Assembly: GCA_031555675.1 (NCBI GenBank)
Contig: JAVBUB010000087.1
Location: forward strand, 1-15,698
Direction of reading: 5' to 3'
Length of the DNA stretch: 15,698 bases
Source: JAISJU01 sp031555675
GTDB lineage: Bacteria; Bacteroidota; Bacteroidia; Bacteroidales; Paludibacteraceae
The notes under the pieces: generated by a model
Seen by the model: the letters and a program-made list of their open reading frames with translations, nothing else
The model's database searches: none
Told to the model about the DNA's origin: nothing
Made by a program: the position numbers and the translations under genes
Shown here: piece by piece, positions 1-6,796 of the stretch
How the letters are laid out: each line of letters begins with the position of its first letter
Position numbering within the stretch: position 1 is the stretch's first letter

Positions 1-2
1 AC

Positions 3-152
3 GATTGGTTAGGATTGCAATGATCTACAACCAAGGTTAAACAAATCGAAAACGTTGTTTTCACTGCTAAAGAAAGCAAAAAACTAACTGCCAACGATGT
101 CGAAATTGATGCCTTGATGAAAGAATTAATAGCTAACCATACTATTGGTTAA
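3..152 (+). CDS. etfB: Electron transfer flavoprotein beta subunit, C-terminal end (partial), with an in-frame TGA
   Basis: The 3' end of a gene that enters from the left edge. After the TGA the frame reads STTKVKQIENVVF, then AKESKKLT, and ends in ELIANHTIG-TAA, which I recognise as the end of Bacteroidota EtfB. EtfB and EtfA form the soluble flavoprotein that carries electrons between acyl-CoA dehydrogenase-type enzymes and an acceptor. The codons before the stop read DWLGLQ, so the match lies in one frame on both sides of TGA at 21-23. EtfB proteins usually have a GLxGSPTKV-like motif here, so the TGA falls where glycine is expected; one G-to-T change from GGA would produce it. Either the gene is truncated by about 43 residues or the base is an error. 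The complete etfA downstream supports the identity. Confidence 0.75.
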
Positions 153-157
153 TTCGG

Positions 158-185
158 AATTAATAATTAATAATTAAGAATTACG
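158..185. repeat. Heptad tandem repeat, AATTAAT type (4 units)
   Basis: Four consecutive 7-bp units lie just after the etfB stop: AATTAAT, AATTAAT, AATTAAG and AATTACG. This is the first of two 7-bp-period tracts in the 100-bp spacer between etfB and etfA. No protein or promoter function is evident. Confidence 0.7.
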
Positions 186-221
186 GAATAGAGAATTAGA
201 TTGTTGTAAACTGCTTTTCTT

Positions 222-249
222 GTAACTCGTAACTCGTAACTCGTAACTC
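222..249. repeat. Perfect heptad tandem repeat, GTAACTC x4
   Basis: Four exact copies of GTAACTC end 3 bases before the etfA ATG and so occupy the place where a ribosome binding site would be. Changes in copy number would alter the upstream region of etfA without touching its frame. No Shine-Dalgarno sequence is visible. Confidence 0.85.
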
Positions 250-252
250 TAT

Positions 253-1272
253 ATGAATAACTTATTTGTATATCTCGAAATAGAAGACGGCATTGTAGCC
301 GATGTTAGCTTGGAATTGCTGACAAAAGGCAAAAAGTTGGCCAATGAATTAAATTGTAAGCTCGAAGCCCTGGCTATCGGGTACAAATTGGATGAAGTCG
401 GCAAGCAAGTATTTAAATACGGAGTAGATGTGTTGACCATTGTAGACGACAAACGTTTACAATATTACACTTCATTGCCCTATACCTCTATTCTGGTAAA
501 ATTATTCCAGGAAGAAAAACCACAGATCGCTTTAATGGGTGCTACTTCTGTTGGCCGCGACTTAGGCCCCCGTGTATCTTCTGCTTTGTTCAGCGGATTA
601 ACTGCCGACTGTACTTCTCTTGAAATCGGAGATCACGAAGATAAAAAAGAAGGAAAAACTTACAAAAACCTGTTGTATCAAATACGTCCCGCTTTTGGTG
701 GAAACATTGTTGCCACTATTGTTAACCCCGAACAACGCCCCCAAATGGCAACCGTTCGCGAAGGTGTTATGAAAAAAGAAGTATTGGACGAAAACTATAA
801 AGGTGAAACCAAAAAACTGGAAGTTGCCAAATACGTTTCAGACGCCGACTTTGTGGTGAGCGTTATCGAACGCCACATCGAAAAATCGAAAGTAAACCTG
901 AAAGGTTCTCCGATTGTAGTAGCAGGTGGCTATGGAATGGGAAGCGTTGATAATTTCGGCATGCTTTATGAATTGGCCGGATTAATCGGGGCCGAAGTCG
1001 GAGCATCACGTGCTGCGGTTGACGCAGGCCTTGCCGACCACGATCGTCAAATCGGGCAAACAGGCGTAACCGTTCGTCCTAAATTATATATCGCTTGCGG
1101 TATTTCCGGACAAATACAACATATTGCAGGGATGCAGGAAAGCTCTATGATTATTGCTATCAACAATGACCCGAACGCACCGATTAATAATGTGGCCAAT
1201 TACGTAATTACCGGTAATGTAGAAGAAGTGCTTCCTAAAATGATTAAATATTACAAGCAAAATACTAAGTAA
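253..1272 (+). CDS. etfA: Electron transfer flavoprotein alpha subunit
   Basis: A complete 339-residue EtfA, the usual length. It pairs with EtfB, carries the FAD, and passes electrons from flavin dehydrogenases in the cytoplasm to a membrane or redox partner. The N-terminal domain (about 1-190) is the EtfA/B alpha/beta fold. The C-terminal FAD domain starts near GGYGMGSVDNF and carries the EtfA signature at about 268-290: GQTGV, then RPKLYIACGISGQIQH. These residues are known in the family to hold the FAD. The ATG at 253 directly follows a GTAACTC repeat tract; there is no good upstream alternative and no clear ribosome binding site. It follows etfB on the same strand and ends at a strong terminator, so the etf unit closes here. 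No acyl-CoA dehydrogenase gene is visible next to it, so the electron donor is unknown. Confidence 0.95.
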   Translation: MNNLFVYLEIEDGIVADVSLELLTKGKKLANELNCKLEALAIGYKLDEVGKQVFKYGVDVLTIVDDKRLQYYTSLPYTSILVKLFQEEKPQIALMGATSVGRDLGPRVSSALFSGLTADCTSLEIGDHEDKKEGKTYKNLLYQIRPAFGGNIVATIVNPEQRPQMATVREGVMKKEVLDENYKGETKKLEVAKYVSDADFVVSVIERHIEKSKVNLKGSPIVVAGGYGMGSVDNFGMLYELAGLIGAEVGASRAAVDAGLADHDRQIGQTGVTVRPKLYIACGISGQIQHIAGMQESSMIIAINNDPNAPINNVANYVITGNVEEVLPKMIKYYKQNTK

Positions 1273-1295
1273 AAGCAAAGTAATCGCAAATAGAG

Positions 1296-1329
1296 AAACC
1301 GCAATTTTCAAATGAAAGTTGCGGTTTTT
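1296..1329 (+). terminator. Rho-independent terminator after etfA
   Basis: A hairpin 24 bases after the etfA stop. AAACCGCAA (1296-1304) pairs with TTGCGGTTT (1319-1327), and the pairing continues inward (one T-G) to a 4-base loop. The stem runs into a T tract at 1325-1329. Confidence 0.9.
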
Positions 1330-1462
1330 ATTTGTAAGATACTTAAAAGCAGTTTTAATTTCATCCATATTTAACCCCTCCATTACAAGCAATTAACAAA
1401 GTTTCTTCATTCTTTTCTAAAAAATAAAAACAAATAATACATGTTATGTGTTTTTATTAAAT

Positions 1463-1491
1463 GTAGCTCAAGATATTTCTTTTTGAACTAC
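1463..1491. promoter_or_regulatory. Imperfect inverted repeat upstream of the sulfatase gene
   Basis: GTAGCTCAA (1463-1471) and TTGAACTAC (1483-1491) are inverted copies with one mismatch and an 11-base spacer, about 45 bases before the sulfatase ATG. It could be a regulator site or a leader hairpin. The surrounding 1330-1535 stretch is A+T-rich; I see no convincing TAnnTTTG promoter and no other gene in it. Confidence 0.3.
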
Positions 1492-1535
1492 TTGTTAGTA
1501 ATTTTTTTAATCAATCTTCATAAAAATTATTCATT

Positions 1536-3974
1536 ATGAAAAGACATTTTATTAATTCGTATCAAAGCAGAGCACTGTTGGCACTAACCACAATTTGTTC
1601 TGCAGGTTTCTACGGCTGTAACAATGCAGCAACGCAGGAAAAAGACGGAGAAGGAAAATTTAAGGGAACAATCAATCTCGACATCAGGGATTCTAAAGGC
1701 GATTGGTCTGCCTTTACTTATCCTAAAGCGCCCAAAGATGCTCCTAACGTTTTATTTATTTTGTTCGATGATACCGGACAAGCCACATGGTCAACCTATG
1801 GTGGAGCTGTAAACATGCCAACTTTAGACCGGTTGGCCCAAAATGGTATAACTTATACCCAATGGCATACCACGGCTCTTTCTTCCCCTACCCGTTCTAC
1901 ATTGCTCACCGGACGTAATCATCATCAAAACGGATATGGTTCTATTGCCGAATCAGGCACCGGATTTCCCGGATATAGCGGACATATTCCGGAATCTAAT
2001 GCTACCATTGCAGAAGTTCTCCGCAACGCAGGATGGAGTACATTCTGGATTGGTAAAAACCACAATGTTCCGGTTGATGCCCTTGATATGGGATCCAACA
2101 AAAAAGATTGGCCTTTGGGAATGGGTTTTGATCGTTTTTATGGTTATGTAGGTGGTGAAACTAATCAGTGGTACCCTGAACTGGTAGAAGACAATCATTA
2201 TGTTGATCAGCCGTATTTACCCGAACAAGGTTATCACCTGTCAAAAGATTTGGCAGACCATGCCATTCAATATATTGCCGATTCTAAACAATCACAACCT
2301 GATAAACCATGGTATATGTGGTACTGTCCGGGAGCCAACCATGCACCGCACCATGCACCACAAGAATACATAGATAAATACAAAGGTAAGTTCGATGCCG
2401 GCTACGAAGCATACCGGGAATGGGTTCTTGAGCGAATGATAGCCAAAGGCGTTCTTCCCGAAGGTACCAAGCTCACTCCGCTGAATCCAATGCCTAAAGG
2501 AACTTTCTCCGAAGGAGATATGGTACGTCCGTGGGATAGTCTTAACCCGGACGAAAAGAAACTATTCTCACATATGGCTGAAGTTTTTGCAGGTTACTCC
2601 GAATACACAGACGCGCAGATTGGCCGCGTTATAGATTATTTGGAAGAATCGGGACAGTTGGATAATACATTGGTTATTTATGCAGCCGATAATGGAGCTT
2701 CGGGAGAAGGAAGCCCCAATGGTTCTGTAAACGAGATGAAATTCTTCAACAATTATCCTGACGAAATGAAAGATAATCTGGCCATGTTGGAAAAATTGGG
2801 TTCTCCCGATACTTACAATCACTATCCTACCGGTTGGGCTGTAGCTTTCTCTACTCCATATAAAATGTTTAAACGATACTCCGGCTACGAAGGAGGCACG
2901 GCAGATCCATTAGTAATATCCTGGCCTAAAGGAATAAAAGCACATGGCGAGTTACGTAATCAATATTATCACTCTACCGACATTGTACCTACCATTTTGG
3001 AAGCTTGCGGTGTAAAAATGCCTGAAATTGTAAATGGAATTAAACAAACTCCATTGGCTGGTGTTTCTATGACGTCCAGCTTTAACGACGCCAAAGCACC
3101 TACCCAGAAAAAAGTACAATATTACGAAATGCTTGGCACACGCGGTATCTGGAAAGATGGCTGGATGGCTACGACGGTGCATGGTCCTGTACCTGTAGAT
3201 ATGGGTCATTTTGATAAAGACAAATGGGAATTATATCACATTGAAGCAGACCGTTCGCAATCTACCGATTTGGCTGCGCAATATCCGGAAAAAGTAAAAG
3301 AAATGGAAAAACTTTGGCTGGAAGAAGCCAAAAAAAATAATGTACTCCCACTCAATGACCTGAGTGTTGCAGAATACCACAAATACGAATTCCAATTACC
3401 CGATCCACCAAGCGGACAATTTGTATATTATCCGGGTACCAGTCAGATACCGGAACAAACTGCCGCTAAAACATTGGGGCGTTCATTCAAAATCCTTTCG
3501 AATGTAACATTGCAACCTGGAGCCAAAGGAGTTATCGTAGCACAAGGTTCCCGTTTTGGAGGCTATTCATTATTTATCAAAGATAATAAAGTTTACTTCG
3601 TATATAACTTCCTGGGTATTCCACCAGAACAGAAATTGGTATGTGCTGCACCCGGAAGTGGCAAACACATTATCGGCGTAGAATTTACCAAAGAAAAAAT
3701 GTCGGAAAAATCCGAAACATTAGGAACCATGAAATTGTATATTGATGGTAAAATGATGGCCGAAGCTCCTTTCCGCACACAAACATTCCGCTACGCGCTT
3801 ACCGGCGAAGGTCTTTGCATCGGATATGACGGAGGTGATCCTGTAAGCAAGGAATATGGTTATAAAAATCCATTTACCAACGGAACGATTCACAAGGTAT
3901 TGTTTGACATAAACAATAAAGACGCCTATGTGAACCTTGAAAAAGAATTTGAAAATAAAATGAGGGCAGAATAA
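1536..3974 (+). CDS. Ser-type arylsulfatase (formylglycine-dependent), probable lipoprotein
   Basis: A complete 812-residue sulfatase that should hydrolyse sulfate esters, probably on a sulfated glycan or small aryl sulfate; the substrate cannot be read from the sequence. Residues 1-28 form a signal sequence ending in FYGC, a loose lipobox, so it is probably lipid-anchored outside the cytoplasm. The catalytic core shows metal-binding D78-D79, the signature S116-S-P-T-R followed by STLLTGRNHH, the GKNHN motif at 173-177, and the D385-N386 metal pair. S116 replaces the more common cysteine, so formylglycine must come from an anSME-type enzyme, and one is encoded next. GRNHH, GKNHN and GYEGGTADP resemble a large arylsulfatase group (SulfAtlas S1_4-like, from memory). 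Residues about 640-810 form an extra beta-sandwich-like domain. A terminator follows. Confidence 0.93.
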   Translation: MKRHFINSYQSRALLALTTICSAGFYGCNNAATQEKDGEGKFKGTINLDIRDSKGDWSAFTYPKAPKDAPNVLFILFDDTGQATWSTYGGAVNMPTLDRLAQNGITYTQWHTTALSSPTRSTLLTGRNHHQNGYGSIAESGTGFPGYSGHIPESNATIAEVLRNAGWSTFWIGKNHNVPVDALDMGSNKKDWPLGMGFDRFYGYVGGETNQWYPELVEDNHYVDQPYLPEQGYHLSKDLADHAIQYIADSKQSQPDKPWYMWYCPGANHAPHHAPQEYIDKYKGKFDAGYEAYREWVLERMIAKGVLPEGTKLTPLNPMPKGTFSEGDMVRPWDSLNPDEKKLFSHMAEVFAGYSEYTDAQIGRVIDYLEESGQLDNTLVIYAADNGASGEGSPNGSVNEMKFFNNYPDEMKDNLAMLEKLGSPDTYNHYPTGWAVAFSTPYKMFKRYSGYEGGTADPLVISWPKGIKAHGELRNQYYHSTDIVPTILEACGVKMPEIVNGIKQTPLAGVSMTSSFNDAKAPTQKKVQYYEMLGTRGIWKDGWMATTVHGPVPVDMGHFDKDKWELYHIEADRSQSTDLAAQYPEKVKEMEKLWLEEAKKNNVLPLNDLSVAEYHKYEFQLPDPPSGQFVYYPGTSQIPEQTAAKTLGRSFKILSNVTLQPGAKGVIVAQGSRFGGYSLFIKDNKVYFVYNFLGIPPEQKLVCAAPGSGKHIIGVEFTKEKMSEKSETLGTMKLYIDGKMMAEAPFRTQTFRYALTGEGLCIGYDGGDPVSKEYGYKNPFTNGTIHKVLFDINNKDAYVNLEKEFENKMRAE

Positions 3975-3990
3975 TTATCTGCCTGAACCC

Positions 3991-4049
3991 AAACCCTCTC
4001 TTTCTGGTCTTTTCTTATGAATAGATATAGAAGAGAGGGTTTCTTTTTT
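3991..4049 (+). terminator. Rho-independent terminator between the sulfatase and maturase genes
   Basis: AAACCCTCTCTT (3991-4002) pairs perfectly with AAGAGAGGGTTT (4031-4042): a 12-bp stem with a 28-base loop, followed by C and six T at 4044-4049. It starts 17 bases after the sulfatase stop. The loop is long, so partial read-through into the maturase gene is possible. Confidence 0.8.
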
Positions 4050-4070
4050 AATAAGAAATTACTAATTTTG
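4040..4070 (+). promoter_or_regulatory. Candidate Bacteroidota promoter for the maturase gene
   Basis: TAATTTTG at 4063-4070 fits the TAnnTTTG -7 box, and TTTC at 4040-4043 lies 19 bases upstream as a near-match to the TTTG -33 box. It overlaps the right arm of the preceding terminator and ends 18 bases before the ATG at 4089, implying a very short leader. Confidence 0.5.
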
Positions 4071-4088
4071 AATAAAATTTAATTGAGA

Positions 4089-5279
4089 ATGACTCAGGAA
4101 GCTACATTTGCACCATTTGCAAAGCCTTTATATGTAATGCTGAAACCCATTGGACCGGTTTGTAACCTTCGTTGCAAATACTGCTATTATCTTGAAAAGA
4201 AAGGATATTATCCCGACGAAAAACGATATGTAATGTCGGAAGAGACGTTGGAAGAGTTTACCAAACAGTACCTCGAATCTCAAACTATGGCCGAAGTATT
4301 ATTTACCTGGCATGGTGGAGAGCCATTGATGCGTAATATTGGCTTTTATAAAAAAGCACTTGAATTTCAGAAAAAATACGGACAAGGCCGGCTTATCGGC
4401 AATAGTTTACAAACCAACGGTACATTACTGACTGATGAATGGTGCAAGTTCTTCAAAGATAATAATTTTCTGATTGGTATTTCTATCGACGGACCTCAAC
4501 ATTGTCATGATGTATACCGCAAAACAGCCGACGGAAGACCAACCTTTGTACAGGTAATGCGTGGCATTAACCTATTAAAAAAACATGGCGTTGAATTCAA
4601 TGTTATGGGCGTAGTTAACGATTGCAATGTGGATTATCCCCTCGAATTTTATAATTTCTTTAAAGAAATAGATACCCGGTTTATTCAGTTTGCCCCTATT
4701 GTAGAAAGGATGCCCGACGGTACTCCCGCTCCATGGAATGTTCCTTCCGAAAAATGGGGCGATTTTCTGATTGCCATTTTCGACGAATGGGTACAAAAAG
4801 ATGTCGGGGAGTTTTTTGTGCAACTTTTCGATTCCACCTTAGCCAACTGGGTAGGAGAACCTACCGGAACATGCATATTGGCCAAAACATGCGGCCATGC
4901 CGGAATAATGGAATTTAACGGAGATGTTTATGCCTGTGACCATTTTGTTTTTCCTGAATTTAAACGTGGCAACATTAATACGGAAACTTTAACGGGAATG
5001 ATGTATTCACCTGAACAGATGAAATTCGGGACCGACAAATTCGACACTTTACCTAAACAATGCCTGCAATGCGAGTTCCTTTTTGCCTGCAATGGAGAAT
5101 GTCCGAAAAACAGAATCATTAATACCCCTAACGGAGAACCCGGCCTGAATTATTTATGCAAAGGATATTATAAATTCTTTCGACACGTAGCACCTTATAT
5201 GGATTTTATGAAAGAAGAATTACGGAATGGCAGGGCACCTTCTAATATTATGGAAGCGGTAAGGAAAGGGAAAATTTAA
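4089..5279 (+). CDS. Anaerobic sulfatase-maturating enzyme (radical SAM, SPASM type)
   Basis: A 396-residue cytoplasmic radical SAM enzyme that oxidises the active-site Ser or Cys of a sulfatase to C-alpha-formylglycine without oxygen, before export. The radical SAM cluster motif is C25-NLR-C29-KY-C32. SPASM auxiliary-cluster cysteines are C262, C268, C283, C325, C328, C334, C338 and C357. D284 directly follows C283 (YACDHF) and matches the aspartate proposed as catalytic base in characterised anSMEs. Length and cysteine spacing match the family. I chose the ATG at 4089; a TTG two codons earlier is possible but unneeded. It lies 114 bases after the sulfatase stop, and the Ser-type sulfatase is the obvious client. 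The intervening terminator and candidate promoter suggest the two genes can be expressed independently. It may also mature other sulfatases elsewhere in the genome. Confidence 0.95.
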   Translation: MTQEATFAPFAKPLYVMLKPIGPVCNLRCKYCYYLEKKGYYPDEKRYVMSEETLEEFTKQYLESQTMAEVLFTWHGGEPLMRNIGFYKKALEFQKKYGQGRLIGNSLQTNGTLLTDEWCKFFKDNNFLIGISIDGPQHCHDVYRKTADGRPTFVQVMRGINLLKKHGVEFNVMGVVNDCNVDYPLEFYNFFKEIDTRFIQFAPIVERMPDGTPAPWNVPSEKWGDFLIAIFDEWVQKDVGEFFVQLFDSTLANWVGEPTGTCILAKTCGHAGIMEFNGDVYACDHFVFPEFKRGNINTETLTGMMYSPEQMKFGTDKFDTLPKQCLQCEFLFACNGECPKNRIINTPNGEPGLNYLCKGYYKFFRHVAPYMDFMKEELRNGRAPSNIMEAVRKGKI

Positions 5280-5280
5280 T

Positions 5281-5328
5281 ATGGTCAAAGTAACTGTGAC
5301 TGATAAAAATGATTTAGTTCTGAAATAA
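5281..5328 (+). other. 15-codon mini-ORF between the maturase and DUF262 genes
   Basis: ATG at 5281, directly after the maturase stop, opens a 15-codon frame (MVKVTVTDKNDLVLK) ending in TAA at 5326-5328. It could be a leader peptide, a remnant left at an insertion junction, or chance. I have no homology for it. Confidence 0.15.
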
Positions 5329-5338
5329 GGGAAAAATC

Positions 5339-6796
5339 GTGAATATTGAATTAAAACGAAGAATGATGGAAGAGGAAAAGGTAAAAGTATTCAACGTAAA
5401 CTATAAAGACTTTATTCAACGATATCAGAATATTGAAATACCGGATTATCAAAGACCTTATAGATGGGACAAAGAAAATGTAAAAAAAATGCTCGAAGAC
5501 CTCAGAGAGTTTTTTATTGACAAACCCGAATCTAATTTAGATTATTATGTAGGTGGAATCTTACTTTATAACAATAAAAAAGAAAAATATTATGAAATCA
5601 TTGATGGACAACAACGATTAACAACACTAAACCTAATTTCGTATGTGTTAACTGGTTCCATTCAAAAAGGTCAAAATTTCAAGTTTAATAACCATATTTC
5701 ATTTTACAACATAAAAGAAAATTATCAATTTCTTAAAACTCAAATTGAATTGCTTCAATCATTGAATAAAAAGAACTTTTTGAAAAAAGTTGCTTTCACT
5801 CTCATTACAAGCAACGATGAGGACCAGTCATTCTCTTTTTTTGACTCCCAAAACAACAGAGGTGTTTCATTAGCTGCAGACGACTATTTAAAGGCATACC
5901 ATCTTCGAGAAATAGCTTCTGAAAATTTACAATCTAAATTGGCAGAACAGTGGGAGTCAGCTGCAATTAAAGCTCAAAACGAAATGAACATTGAGAAAGG
6001 ATTGCTACATCTTTTCTACAAAATTCTTTATCGGTCTAGACAATGGAAGGGGCAATCAAATATAATTTTCGAAAATAAAGACCATATACTTGCTAACTTT
6101 CAAAGAAAAACAATTAAGGCAGATACTAATAACTCTTATAGATTATTTAAAGCAAAAGACAATATAAAATTTAGCGAGGTTGTTGTAAACGAGGGAAATG
6201 TGATTAATCCTCTTGCTAATAACGAAAACCACTTTGACAACATGGAGAACTTGCCTTTTAGCATTAGACAACCACTTTACAAAGGTTTAAATTTCTTCCA
6301 ATTCACTCAGAAATACTATGCGATTCATCAATTGCTTTTTTACAAAACCGAAATAGAACATGATAATATTAGAAGAGTTAGGAAGTTCTACAATGTAGTC
6401 TATGATTCAAATATGTCAGAGTACCTTCGGCATTATATGCAGCTTTGTTTAGTGATGTATTATGATACATTTGGAAGCTTAGAAATAGATAAGGCTATTC
6501 AATACTTTGACTACTTTATTGGAAGTATTCGAATCGAAAAATATTACGTACGACAGGAAGCTATTAGAAATAGCCTTCTTCAACCAGGCAACAATATATT
6601 AGATGTTATTGCACATTCCTATCTGCCGGAAGAAGTGTTTGATTTTGTTTCAGGGCAAAACAAAATTCAAAATATTTACGAAAATGAAGAATTAAAGTCA
6701 GACAATGGAGTGAGAGATAGATACAAAAAAAGGGTAATTTCCCATTATGGTCTGTCGGAAAATAAATTAACAAAACGCATTAAATGGATAAAGTAA
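5339..6796 (+). CDS. DUF262 (ParB/sulfiredoxin-like) protein, first gene of a putative defence pair
   Basis: A 485-residue protein with an N-terminal DUF262 domain. Visible motifs are IPDYQRPYRW at 34-43, the family's DGQQR at 89-93, and FFDSQNNRG at about 167-175. In characterised relatives (GmrSD, BrxU, SspE) DUF262 binds or hydrolyses nucleotides and controls or powers DNA cleavage. The C-terminal half is probably helical, and I see no HNH or DUF1524 motif, so it is unlikely to cut DNA by itself. The start is uncertain: GTG at 5339 follows a GGGA sequence, while tandem ATGs at 5363 and 5366 would remove 8-9 residues. Its last 13 bases overlap the next gene, which also has DUF262, so the two are translationally coupled. 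It is more A+T-rich and uses AGA arginine codons more than the flanking genes, which suggests horizontal acquisition. The molecular role is inferred. Confidence 0.85.
   Translation: MNIELKRRMMEEEKVKVFNVNYKDFIQRYQNIEIPDYQRPYRWDKENVKKMLEDLREFFIDKPESNLDYYVGGILLYNNKKEKYYEIIDGQQRLTTLNLISYVLTGSIQKGQNFKFNNHISFYNIKENYQFLKTQIELLQSLNKKNFLKKVAFTLITSNDEDQSFSFFDSQNNRGVSLAADDYLKAYHLREIASENLQSKLAEQWESAAIKAQNEMNIEKGLLHLFYKILYRSRQWKGQSNIIFENKDHILANFQRKTIKADTNNSYRLFKAKDNIKFSEVVVNEGNVINPLANNENHFDNMENLPFSIRQPLYKGLNFFQFTQKYYAIHQLLFYKTEIEHDNIRRVRKFYNVVYDSNMSEYLRHYMQLCLVMYYDTFGSLEIDKAIQYFDYFIGSIRIEKYYVRQEAIRNSLLQPGNNILDVIAHSYLPEEVFDFVSGQNKIQNIYENEELKSDNGVRDRYKKRVISHYGLSENKLTKRIKWIK

Noticed and set aside
21..23. 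TGA recoded as an amino acid (Gly or Trp) throughout this genome
   Set aside because: recO ends in TGA at the expected protein length, and the other long genes contain no in-frame TGA. A local mutation or sequence error is simpler.
4083..4088. TTG at 4083 as start of the maturase
   Set aside because: ATG follows two codons later at 4089, the extra residues add no conserved sequence, and no ribosome binding site favours TTG.
5270..5345. Left attachment-site copy of the tRNA-Asp 3' end, to prove integration of the DUF262 block
   Set aside because: I found no stretch here matching the tRNA 3' end (minus-strand end near 8890), so no att pair is claimed.
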